Source of the DNA: Streptomyces violascens | GTDB lineage: Bacteria > Actinomycetota > Actinomycetes > Streptomycetales > Streptomycetaceae | Direction of reading: 5' to 3' | Assembly: GCF_014649955.1 (NCBI RefSeq) | Contig: NZ_BMUA01000003.1 | Coordinates: 1 to 64,000, forward strand | DNA: 64,000 nt | Part shown: one piece after another, positions 1-8,697 of the stretch | Position numbering within the stretch: the first letter of the stretch is position 1 | How the letters are laid out: every line of letters starts with the position of its first letter | Program-made: the position numbers and the translations under genes | The notes under the pieces: model-generated | The model's input: only the letters and a program-made list of their open reading frames with translations | Databases searched by the model: none | Told to the model about the DNA's origin: nothing

Positions 1-149
1 CCTTCGTACTCACCCTCTCGGGCTTTCCTCCGGGCGCTTCCCTTCGGTATTTCGTGTTTCCAGCTTAGCAGATCCGATTTCCCGTTTCTGCCACCCGCTG
101 GAGCGGGCTGCCGATTCGATATCCGCTTTCGCGTTTCCCTTTTCGGCGA

Positions 150-162
150 TTCCGACTCTATC
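150..162 (-). promoter_or_regulatory. Third rRNA promoter -10 box TAGAGT
   Basis: The minus strand reads CTGATAGAGTCGG, the -10/start-site block repeated in streptomycete rRNA leaders. The -10 hexamer TAGAGT is at 160-155. No good -35 box is visible at the right distance, so this may depend on an activator or be weak. Confidence 0.5.
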
Positions 163-261
163 AGAGGCTTTTCGGCCGACCGAATCGGCTTCGTTGACTT
201 CGAATGATGAATCGAGATGGCTCATCATTCAGAAATTCAATTTCCGATGAGAGCGAGAGAG

Positions 262-290
262 ATGCTAGCTAGTGCTCCCGAACTTGTCCA
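262..290 (-). promoter_or_regulatory. Second rRNA operon promoter candidate
   Basis: Minus-strand TGGACA (290-285) and TAGCAT (267-262) are 17 bases apart, about 47 bases downstream of the first promoter. Streptomyces rRNA operons normally carry several tandem promoters, which fits. Confidence 0.6.
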
Positions 291-308
291 GTCCGGGGCA
301 ACCGTTTG

Positions 309-337
309 AATCTACCTCCCCACTCCGACCGTGTCAA
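309..337 (-). promoter_or_regulatory. rRNA operon promoter, near-consensus
   Basis: On the minus strand a perfect -35 box TTGACA (337-332) is separated by 17 bases from a -10 box TAGATT (314-309). Transcription would start near 302 and read into the rRNA leader. This is the strongest vegetative-type promoter visible in the window. Confidence 0.85.
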
Positions 338-389
338 CGGTTTTTGTGGGCGAAGAGGACAGTAGCAGGTCAGAGGGGTCGTGCGCACA

Positions 390-1397
390 TCACGCGGCCG
401 TCGGGAGCTCGGCGCTGCGGGCCGTGGCCTCGACGTCGCCCACCTCGCCGGCTCGTGCGGCTCGGCCGCCCAGGACGTAGACGTACACAAGAAAGGCCAG
501 TTCGGCAGCGATGCCGATGGTGATTCGGGCCCAGGTGGGGAGGCCTGAGGGGGTTACGAAGCCCTCGATCATGCCGGAGACGAACAGCACCAGGGCCAGG
601 CCGATGGCCATGCCTACGGCTGCGCGGCCCTGTTCGGCGAGGGCTGCTCGGCGGGTGCGCGGGCCCGGGTCGACGACGGTCCAGCCGAGACGCATGCCCG
701 TACCTGCGGCCACGAACACCGCGGTCAGTTCCAGGAGGCCGTGCGGCAGGACCAGGCCGAGGAAGGTGTCGAGGCGTCCTGCGGACGACATGAGGCCGAT
801 GCCGACGCCCAGGTTGAGCATGTTGAGGAAGAGGATCCACAGCACCGGGATGCCGAGGAAGGCGCCCAGAACCAGGCACATTGCGGTGGCCTGGGCGTTG
901 TTCGTCCAGACCTGGGCCGCGAAGGACGCTGCTGGGTGGCTCGAGTAGTACGTCTCGTATTCACCGCCCGGCCGCGTCATCTGGCGCAGGGCGTCGGGCG
1001 CGGCTATCGCGGACTGGACTTCCGGGTGGGTTCCTATCCACCACCCGATGACCGCGGCGACGGCTATGGAGGTCAGCGCCGCGGGGATCCACCAGCGGCG
1101 GGAGCGGTAGACGGCCGCCGGGAAGCCCTCCGTAAGGAAGTGGGCGGCATCGCGCCAGGTCGCGCGGCGGGTGCCGGTGACGGTGGAACGCGCGCGGGCC
1201 ACCAGTTGCGTCAGGCGGGCGGTGAGCAGGGGGTCCGGGGCGCTGGACTGTATGTGGGAGAGGTGGGTGGACGTGCGCTGGTAGAGCGTCACCAGCTCGT
1301 CCGCCTCGGCGCCCGTGAGGCGGCGGCCGCGGTGCAGGAGGTGTTCGAGGCGGTCCCACTCCGCGTGGTGGGCGGTCACGAAGACGTCGAGGTCCAT
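390..1397 (-). CDS. SpoIIM-family (DUF95) membrane protein
   Basis: A 335-residue integral membrane protein. The N-terminal 95 residues are soluble and basic. Hydrophobic segments follow at about 100-122, 165-185, 190-212, 220-247, 265-288 and 295-317, with the family's HGLLE motif near residue 222. The family is named after Bacillus SpoIIM, part of the engulfment complex. In actinobacteria it occurs in all species next to an RDD protein, as here, and its biochemical role is unknown. The gene is divergent from the RDD gene. The ATG is preceded by GGAG about 13 bases upstream. T-ending codons are more common than in later genes. Confidence 0.85.
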   Translation of the reverse strand: MDLDVFVTAHHAEWDRLEHLLHRGRRLTGAEADELVTLYQRTSTHLSHIQSSAPDPLLTARLTQLVARARSTVTGTRRATWRDAAHFLTEGFPAAVYRSRRWWIPAALTSIAVAAVIGWWIGTHPEVQSAIAAPDALRQMTRPGGEYETYYSSHPAASFAAQVWTNNAQATAMCLVLGAFLGIPVLWILFLNMLNLGVGIGLMSSAGRLDTFLGLVLPHGLLELTAVFVAAGTGMRLGWTVVDPGPRTRRAALAEQGRAAVGMAIGLALVLFVSGMIEGFVTPSGLPTWARITIGIAAELAFLVYVYVLGGRAARAGEVGDVEATARSAELPTAA

Positions 1398-1525
1398 GTT
1401 CTGCTGCTGCTCCAGGCACTGGGTGCGTACGGTCCGTACTACTGCGGCGCGCTGCGGGCCAGCTTGGCAGACTGGGTGGTCTAAGGGGTGGGCAAGTCCG
1501 TTGTCTGTGGAGGGTGGGGTATCGG

Positions 1526-2521
1526 GTGAGCGCGCTGGTCACGGGGGATGCGGTCGTACTGGGGCTGCGGCCTGCGCGGTTGCCGAGTCGGGCGCTGGCG
1601 TTGGTGATCGATCTGGCCGTGGTGTGGGCGGCGTACATATTGGTCTCGTTGGTCATGTTGTTCGCCACTGCATCGCTGGATGCCGCTGCCCAGGCCGCGA
1701 CAACCGTGGCCCTGTTCGTGCTCGTGCTGGTCGGGGGCCCCATAGCGGTCGAGACGCTGTCGCACGGGCGGTCGCTGGGGAAGCTTGCCTGTGGGCTGCG
1801 GGTGGTGCGGGACGACGGGGGGCCGATCCGGTTCCGGCACGCACTGGTGCGCGGGGCCATGGGGGTCATCGAGATTCTGCTGACCTTCGGGGTCGTCGCC
1901 TGTATCGCGTCGCTCGTCTCTGAGCGCGGGCGGCGGATCGGGGACGTCTTCGCGGGGACGCTGGTCGTGCGGGAACGGGTGTCGTCGGGGTGGGCCGCGG
2001 CCGTTCCACCTCCGCCGCCGTGGCTGGTCGGGCGGTTCGCCGGGCTGGATCTGTCGCGCGTGCCGGACGCGCTGTGGCTTGCGGTGCGCCAGTACCTGAT
2101 GCGTATGCGACAGCTCGACCCGCAGGTGAGCTGGACGATGGCGGTCCGCCTGGCCGAGGACATGGCGGCCTGTACGGGGACGCCCCTCCCGGACGGGGTG
2201 CCGCCTGCCGCCTATCTGGCCGGTGTGGTGGGCGAGCGCCAGGCTCGGGATGCGCGACGGGCGTTCGGGGCGGGGTGGGCTGCCGGTGGCACGGTGTCTG
2301 CGGTTGCTCCGCCCGGCTTCGGGGGCCTGGGCCCGGGTCCGGTTCGGGCTTCTGGCGCGAGGCCGCAGCCGGCCCCGGATCCGGCTGCGGTTTTCCCGTT
2401 GGCGGGTCTGCCGGCTTCGGGTGGTGCCGCTGGGCCGGCTGGTTCCGGGGTGACAGGTGTCGAGGTGGCGAACAGCGCTGAGTCTCGCGTGCGTTCGACG
2501 GGGTTCGCGCCACCTGCCTGA
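1526..2521 (+). CDS. RDD family membrane protein
   Basis: A 331-residue membrane protein. The RDD signature is visible: RALALVIDL near residue 28, a helix to about 50, a second helix near 60-80, and the closing RRIGDVFAGT near 140. The C-terminal half is a soluble region rich in Pro, Gly and Ala. RDD proteins are small-solute or Na+/H+-type membrane proteins of mostly unknown function. The start is chosen at the GTG giving VSALVTGDAVVLGLRP, because homologues begin with this block and GGAGGG lies just upstream; a GTG 12 bases earlier is in frame. It is divergent from the SpoIIM-like gene, a conserved actinobacterial pairing. Confidence 0.85.
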   Translation: MSALVTGDAVVLGLRPARLPSRALALVIDLAVVWAAYILVSLVMLFATASLDAAAQAATTVALFVLVLVGGPIAVETLSHGRSLGKLACGLRVVRDDGGPIRFRHALVRGAMGVIEILLTFGVVACIASLVSERGRRIGDVFAGTLVVRERVSSGWAAAVPPPPPWLVGRFAGLDLSRVPDALWLAVRQYLMRMRQLDPQVSWTMAVRLAEDMAACTGTPLPDGVPPAAYLAGVVGERQARDARRAFGAGWAAGGTVSAVAPPGFGGLGPGPVRASGARPQPAPDPAAVFPLAGLPASGGAAGPAGSGVTGVEVANSAESRVRSTGFAPPA

Positions 2522-2606
2522 CGGTGGGCCCGAGTTGGGCCGCCGGTGGCGGGGAACGGGCGCCCAGCCGTCCGGGCCGGGGTGTTCGCGCGTTCGGTGC
2601 CCGGGG

Positions 2607-3227
2607 CTACGGCGTGGGGAACGTCGAGGGTGGGGATTCCAGGGATTCCAGCTCGATGCCTGGGGCCGCGAGGACCACGTCACCCGCGATGTGGACGGTG
2701 TGCTGCTCCCCCGTGTCCAGAGCGCTGACCTGGTACTCGTCCACGGTCAGGGGGCCATTGTCAGTGGCGTGCGCTTCACTGTTCATCAGGGCCCAGGACT
2801 GGTCGATCGTCCGGGGGGCGAGGACCGGGTCCGTGAAGGCGACGAGGCGGACGCGCGTCGTCGGGGACTGGGGGGTGAGGCGGAGCAGACGGGAGGTGGC
2901 GACCAGGAACGCGGGGGAACTGCCGGCGAAGGCGTGGGCGCGGACATTGCCTTCGGTGGCGTGGACCCCGAAGGGGTCCGTACGGACCCAGGTGACGCCG
3001 TCGAGCGCGGCGCCTCGTACCTGCCAGCCAGCGGCATGGAGTTCAAGGCGGATCGGTCGGCCGAGTTCGTCGAGTGCCAGGTCTACGGAGCCCGCATGGT
3101 CTCCGGAGGGGGTGGTGAGCTGGGAGACGTAGCGCCAGCCGGAGGGGCCGGGCGCGCAGTGGAAGTGTTCTTCGCCGAGAGGGGTGTGGTCGTGGGGATC
3201 GTGAAGCGAATAACGGCCGCGGGGCAT
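2607..3227 (-). CDS. Conserved hypothetical protein, 206 residues
   Basis: I do not recognise a named family. The product is soluble, with no signal peptide or membrane segment, and rich in beta-prone stretches. It opens with MPRGRYSLHDPHDHTPLG and has an alternation reminiscent of lipocalin-like or calycin beta-barrels. Codon use is normal for the strand, the ATG has GAGGA upstream, and it is convergent with the RDD gene. Downstream of ahcY on the same strand, it is separated from it by 239 bases holding two hairpins, so it is probably a separate transcription unit. Confidence 0.75.
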   Translation of the reverse strand: MPRGRYSLHDPHDHTPLGEEHFHCAPGPSGWRYVSQLTTPSGDHAGSVDLALDELGRPIRLELHAAGWQVRGAALDGVTWVRTDPFGVHATEGNVRAHAFAGSSPAFLVATSRLLRLTPQSPTTRVRLVAFTDPVLAPRTIDQSWALMNSEAHATDNGPLTVDEYQVSALDTGEQHTVHIAGDVVLAAPGIELESLESPPSTFPTP

Positions 3228-3282
3228 GGGATCTCGGGGTCCTCGGGAGTCGGGCGCTGACTCGGTGTGGGGGCGGTACGGG

Positions 3283-3316
3283 GCAGGCCCCCGTCACGGG
3301 GGTGCGGGGGCCTGCC
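3283..3316. terminator. GC-rich hairpin
   Basis: GGCAGGCCCCC (3283-3293) pairs with GGGGGCCTGCC (3306-3316) around a 12-base loop. It lies between ahcY and the 206-residue gene, without a T-run, as is usual for streptomycete terminators. Confidence 0.5.
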
Positions 3317-3402
3317 TCAGTACCGATGACCTGCCCGGGTACCGATTGACGTACCGATGGAGCCCGAGCGCCGGTGGCGGCTGAGCCGACGATGCGCCAA
3401 CT

Positions 3403-3448
3403 CCGGTGACTGCAGGGGCTGTTGGGCCCGACGCCCTGCAGTCACCGG
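3403..3448 (-). terminator. Terminator of ahcY
   Basis: A 15-bp perfect stem, CCGGTGACTGCAGGG against CCCTGCAGTCACCGG, with a 16-base loop starts 19 bases after the ahcY stop codon. Confidence 0.7.
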
Positions 3449-3466
3449 GGGGCCGGTGTCAGGTGC

Positions 3467-4930
<1,464 letters not shown>

Positions 4931-5322
4931 GGCGGGCTGCTCCTCGTGGGTTGGTGGCGAGGGTGGGTACGGCTGGTCTGCGGGCGCGGCGATGGGCATG
5001 GGAGTGCCCGAACGCGCTCGCAGCGCAGTCCGTCGGAGGCCCTCTCTCCCTCGGCCGGGTCCATGGAGGACCGACCGACCGCCATCAGCAGCGACGTCTG
5101 GCTCTGGTCACGAATCTACACCGATCGGCCGAGCGTGCCCCAGCGTGCCCGGCCAATGGCCTCGGCGGGAAATCGGGACCAGAGTCCGGACGAACCAGGC
5201 CTAACGGACTTTTGATCCGGCCCTTGCCTGATGGAGGATGCTTGGGGCGGCCCGGCTCGGGATACGAGCGGACCGTACGCACGATCTGCGCGACGAGGCG
5301 CGAAGCGTTAGGAGACCTCCAC
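4931..5322. promoter_or_regulatory. Divergent intergenic region between ahcY and the PTS gene
   Basis: 392 bases without a gene. On the minus strand a TAGATT -10 box (5118-5113) would give ahcY a leader of about 175 bases; its -35 is poor. A direct repeat GCGTGCCC occurs at 5133-5152. On the plus strand GGATACGAG near 5260 is a possible -10 element for the PTS gene. I compared the ahcY leader with the SAH riboswitch consensus and do not see it. Confidence 0.4.
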
Positions 5323-7434
5323 GTGACCAGTCCGGCTAGCGAGGGGCAGCGGAAGTTGAAGCTGCTCGCGGTGACCGCCTGTCCGACCGGCATCGCTCAC
5401 ACCTACATGGCCGCCGAGAAGCTGGCCCAGGCCGCGGCGGCGCTCGGCATTGAGATGAAGGTGGAGACGCAGGGCTCCATCGGGGCCGAAAACGTGCTCT
5501 CTGACAACGATGTCAGAGAGGCGGACGGCATCATCATCGCGGCCGACAAGGACGTCGCGCTCGATCGGTTCGCCGGCAAGAAAGTGCTGAGCGTGCCCGT
5601 CGCCGACGGCATTCACCGTCCCGAGCAGCTCATCGAGCAGGTGCAGAGCGCGGCCGTGCACGCGGGCGACCACGGCCTCCCGGCCGGCGGTGGTGGCGGG
5701 GGTGCGGGTGGCGGCAAGGAGCGCAGTGCCGCGTACAAGGCGCTGATGAACGGCGTCTCGCACATGATCCCGTTCGTGGTGGTCGGCGGTCTGCTGCTCG
5801 CCGTCTCGATCGCGCTGGGCGGGCACAGTACGCCGAAGGGCATCGAGTTCGACAAGGACTCGTTCTGGTTCTACGTCAACACGCTCGGCACGCTGGGCTT
5901 CAAGCTGATGCTGCCGATCTTCTCCGGTTACATCGCCTTCGCCCTCGGCGACCGGCCCGCCCTGGTGCCCGGCATGATCGGCGGCTTCCTCGCGTACGAC
6001 GGGGTCACCATCTACGGTGCCGACGCCAACGCGGGCTTCCTTGGCGCCATCGCGACCGGCTTCCTCGCCGGATATCTCGTGATCTGGATCCGCAAGGTCA
6101 AGGTGCCGAAGTTCGTTCAGCCGATCATGCCGATCATCGTGATCCCGATCGTGTCGACGCTGGCGTTGGGGCTGTTCTACATCTACGTGATCGGGCAGCC
6201 GATCTCCTGGGTGTTCACGCATCTGACCAGCTGGCTCAACGGCATGACCGGATCCAGTGCGATCGTGCTCGGCGCGCTGATCGGTCTCATGATCGCGTTC
6301 GACATGGGCGGGCCGGTCAACAAGACGGCGTTCCTCGTCGCGGTGGGTCTGATCGGAACGAACAACGCCGTCATGGGCATGGCTGCCGCGGCCATTCCGG
6401 TCATGCCGCTCGGCCAGGGCCTGGCCACGCTGCTGCGGCGCAAGCTCTACACCGACCAGGAGCGGGAGACCGGTATCGCGGCGCTGTTCATGGGCTTCTT
6501 CGGCATCTCGGAAGGTGCGATTCCGTTCGCCGCGGCGCGTCCGGCCCAGGTCATCCCCGCGAACATGCTGGGTGGCGCGGTGGCCGGTGCGGTCGCGGGT
6601 GTCGCCGGGGTGACGGACTCCGTTCCGCACGGCGGGCCGATCGTTTCGCTGTTCGGGGCCGTGGGCGGGGCGGCGATGTTCTTCGTGGCCATCGCCATCG
6701 GTACGGCTGTCACCGCGCTGACCACGAATGCGCTGATCGACATCAAGGAACGGAGGGGCCGGCGGGGAGAGGCTGGGACCGCTGCTGCCGTGGTTCCTGA
6801 GCCTGCTTTGGCTGGGGTGGCTGTTGGTGCGGGTGCGGGTTCCGGTGGTACGGGTGCCGGTGGGTCTGCGGGCGGTGCGGGTGCCGCGGGCGCTGGTGTT
6901 CCTGCGGGTTCCGGTGATCAGGGTGCTTCTGCCCTGTCCGTGCAGGCCTCGGAACGTCCTGGCTCCACCGCCGCGCCCGAGGTGCTCTCCGGGTATCTCA
7001 CCGCCCGGACCGTCAAGGTTCAGCTCGCCTCGCACGACAAGGACGCCGCGATCCGGGAGATGGCCGAGATGCTGGCCTCGACCGGGAACGTACGGGACGT
7101 CGACGAACTCGTACGGGTCGCCCTCGCGCGGGAGGCTCAGGGGACGACCGGGCTCGGCGAGGAGATCGCCATTCCGCATGCGAAGACCGATGCGGTGTCG
7201 GTGCCGACCGTGGGGTTCGCCCGGTCTGCCGAGGGCATCGAGTGGGGGTCGCTCGACGGGACCCGGGCCAAGCTCATCTTCATGATCTCCGTGCCGGAGG
7301 CTGCGGCAGGGGATGAGCATCTGCGGATTCTGGCGCTGCTGTCCCGGAAGTTGATGGATACGGGGTTCCGGGGGCGGTTGTCGGAGGCGGGGGATGCGGC
7401 GGCGGTGCTGGAGGTGCTGGGGGAGATCCGGTAG
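5323..7434 (+). CDS. PTS fructose-type permease, fused IIB-IIC-IIA
   Basis: A 703-residue permease that imports and phosphorylates a hexose, probably fructose, at the membrane. Domain order: IIB (1-105) with the phospho-cysteine in ACPTGIAHT (Cys20); IIC (about 130-480), polytopic, with the DMGGPVNKTA motif; a Gly/Ala linker (about 490-555); and IIA (about 560-703) with the phospho-histidine in AIPHAKT (His619). Many homologues have IIA first. The start is a GTG after GGAGACCTCC, beginning VTSPASEGQ; upstream in-frame codons are discarded. No 1-phosphofructokinase or DeoR-type regulator is adjacent. The linker and 3' end use many T-ending codons, unlike the IIC part. An exceptional palindrome lies at 5497-5520. 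Confidence 0.93.
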   Translation: MTSPASEGQRKLKLLAVTACPTGIAHTYMAAEKLAQAAAALGIEMKVETQGSIGAENVLSDNDVREADGIIIAADKDVALDRFAGKKVLSVPVADGIHRPEQLIEQVQSAAVHAGDHGLPAGGGGGGAGGGKERSAAYKALMNGVSHMIPFVVVGGLLLAVSIALGGHSTPKGIEFDKDSFWFYVNTLGTLGFKLMLPIFSGYIAFALGDRPALVPGMIGGFLAYDGVTIYGADANAGFLGAIATGFLAGYLVIWIRKVKVPKFVQPIMPIIVIPIVSTLALGLFYIYVIGQPISWVFTHLTSWLNGMTGSSAIVLGALIGLMIAFDMGGPVNKTAFLVAVGLIGTNNAVMGMAAAAIPVMPLGQGLATLLRRKLYTDQERETGIAALFMGFFGISEGAIPFAAARPAQVIPANMLGGAVAGAVAGVAGVTDSVPHGGPIVSLFGAVGGAAMFFVAIAIGTAVTALTTNALIDIKERRGRRGEAGTAAAVVPEPALAGVAVGAGAGSGGTGAGGSAGGAGAAGAGVPAGSGDQGASALSVQASERPGSTAAPEVLSGYLTARTVKVQLASHDKDAAIREMAEMLASTGNVRDVDELVRVALAREAQGTTGLGEEIAIPHAKTDAVSVPTVGFARSAEGIEWGSLDGTRAKLIFMISVPEAAAGDEHLRILALLSRKLMDTGFRGRLSEAGDAAAVLEVLGEIR
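5497..5520. promoter_or_regulatory. 24-bp intragenic palindrome, putative operator
   Basis: Inside the IIB coding region CTCTCTGACA (5497-5506) and TGTCAGAGAG (5511-5520) form perfect 10-bp arms around ACGA. The reading frame there uses TCT, GAT and the very rare Arg codon AGA, as though the DNA sequence is constrained. The central 15 bases (5500-5514) recur exactly in manA (9692-9706). It could be an operator of a dimeric LacI, ROK or GntR-type repressor; I cannot assign one. Confidence 0.6.
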
Positions 7435-7527
7435 GCGGTGGGTAGGGCTGGGGTGGGGTTTTCTCCCCGCCCCTTCCCGAGACCCTCCGAGGGGGGTCGT
7501 TCGGCTGCCGGTCGGCGGGTGGCCGCT

Positions 7528-7572
7528 GGGACTCCGTCCCAGACCCCGCTCCTCAAACGCCGGATGGGCTGG
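7528..7572. repeat. Interspersed intergenic repeat, module A (short copy)
   Basis: The block GACTCCGTCCCAGACCCC, then GCTCCTCAAACGCCGGATGG, matches the module-A copies at 24951-25000 and 44104-44167, which carry GCTCCGCCCCAGACCCC and CTCGTCCTCAAAC. It lies in the 225-base gap between the convergent PTS and cation-efflux genes. Confidence 0.6.
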
Positions 7573-7637
7573 ATCGGCCACCCCGCGAGACGCCCTCCGA
7601 GGGAACACTCGTCGGCCTCGGGACGGTGGGTGTCGTT

Positions 7638-7651
7638 GGGGGCCGGCCCCC
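7638..7651. terminator. Palindromic hairpin after the cation-efflux gene
   Basis: GGGGGCCGGCCCCC is a perfect 14-base palindrome 8 bases beyond the minus-strand gene's stop codon. A probable GC-type terminator. Confidence 0.5.
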
Positions 7652-7659
7652 TGAACCCC

Positions 7660-8619
7660 TCAGCGGCCGCCCGGGGTGGCGGCGGGGTCGGGGCCCGCCG
7701 CTGCTTCCTCCGCGCTGTAGATGTCCGGCTCCAGGTAGATCACCCTGGCGATCGGGACGGCCGCGCGGATTCGGGACTCCGCCTCGTTGATCGCGGTGGC
7801 GACCTCCTGGGCCGTGTCGTCGTGCTGGACGGCGATCTTGGCGGCCACGAGGAGTTCCTCGGGGCCCAGGTGGAGCGTGCGCATGTGGATGACCGAGGTC
7901 ACCGTGTCGCCGTCCACGATCGCCGCCTTGATCTTCGCCACCTCGTCCGCGCCCGCCGACTCGCCGAGCAGCAGCGACTTGGTCTCCGCCGCCAGGATGA
8001 GGGCGATCAGGATCAGCAGGACGCCGATGCACAGCGTGCCGATGCCGTCCCAGACACCGTCGCCCGTGGCCAGCGCGAGGCCCACGCCGAGGAGGGCCAG
8101 GACCAGGCCGACCAGCGCGCCGAAGTCCTCCAGGAGGACGACCGGGAGTTCGGGAGCCTTCGCCCGGCGGATGAACTCCTTCCAGGACAGGCCGCCCCGG
8201 GTGACGTTCGATTCCTTGATGGCCGTACGGAACGAGAAGCCCTCCGCGACGATCGCGAAGACCAGCACGCCGACCGGCCAGTACCAGGCCTCGATCGCGT
8301 GCGGGTGCTGGATCTTCTCGTAGCCCTCGTAGACGGCGAACATGCCGCCGACCGAGAACAGCACGATCGAGACCAGGAACGCGTAGATGTAGCGCTCGCG
8401 GCCGTAGCCGAAGGGGTGCTGGGGCGTCGCCTCGCGCTGGGCCTTCTTGCCGCCGAGCAGCAACAGGCCCTGGTTGCCCGAGTCGGCGAGCGAGTGCACG
8501 CTCTCCGCGAGCATCGACGACGAACCGCTGAACAGGAACGCCACGAACTTCGCCACCGCGATGGCGAGGTTGGCGCTCAGCGCCGCCACGATGGCCTTGG
8601 TTCCGCCTGACGCGCTCAT
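7660..8619 (-). CDS. Cation diffusion facilitator (CDF) family transporter
   Basis: A 319-residue membrane protein with about five or six helices (about 10-30, 40-60, 80-100, 115-135, 155-180, 190-210) and a soluble C-terminal domain (about 215-310), as in proton-coupled Zn/Mn efflux proteins. The helix-2 metal motif is HSLADSGNQ; the second metal helix carries EDFGALVGL, so one position differs from the classical HxxxD pair and the ion cannot be guessed. The start chosen is the ATG of MSASGGTK; a GTG 69 bases upstream is in frame but adds an unusual extension. It is convergent with the PTS gene and shares its strand with manA, 78 bases away. Confidence 0.88.
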   Translation of the reverse strand: MSASGGTKAIVAALSANLAIAVAKFVAFLFSGSSSMLAESVHSLADSGNQGLLLLGGKKAQREATPQHPFGYGRERYIYAFLVSIVLFSVGGMFAVYEGYEKIQHPHAIEAWYWPVGVLVFAIVAEGFSFRTAIKESNVTRGGLSWKEFIRRAKAPELPVVLLEDFGALVGLVLALLGVGLALATGDGVWDGIGTLCIGVLLILIALILAAETKSLLLGESAGADEVAKIKAAIVDGDTVTSVIHMRTLHLGPEELLVAAKIAVQHDDTAQEVATAINEAESRIRAAVPIARVIYLEPDIYSAEEAAAGPDPAATPGGR

Positions 8620-8697
8620 GGAGTAGCCGTCTTCCCTTCGTCGGTTGCCCTCTGCGGGGCCGGCCGATGCCGGACCCCGCGGCGGCACATTGTTACA

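Larger units (their letters stand above)
1..308 (-). promoter_or_regulatory. Leader region of an rRNA operon; 16S gene lies left of the window
   Basis: Read on the minus strand, this stretch has the typical streptomycete pre-16S leader: GGGAAACGCGAAAGCGG, TCTGATAGAGTCGGAA and, at the edge, GGAGGAAAGCCCGAGAGGG followed by GTGAGTACGAAGG. Known Streptomyces rrn leaders carry the same blocks about 250-300 bases before mature 16S rRNA, so an rRNA operon should start just outside the window and run leftward. The base composition is clearly lower in GC than the genes to the right, as expected for a leader. A 72-codon open frame (10-228, minus) covers it but is not a gene. The 16S itself is not visible, so the identification rests on recalled leader motifs. 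Confidence 0.85.

Noticed and set aside
10-228. 72-codon open frame on the minus strand
   Set aside because: It lies in the conserved rRNA leader (TCTGATAGAGTCGG, GGGAAACGCGAAAGCGG), which is transcribed but not translated.
1481-2683. Long minus-strand frame (400 codons) across the RDD gene
   Set aside because: Arg/Pro-rich antisense product; the RDD gene on the plus strand is clear.
4931-5120. SAH riboswitch upstream of ahcY
   Set aside because: The leader lacks the conserved core of the SAH riboswitch and the expected pairing pattern.
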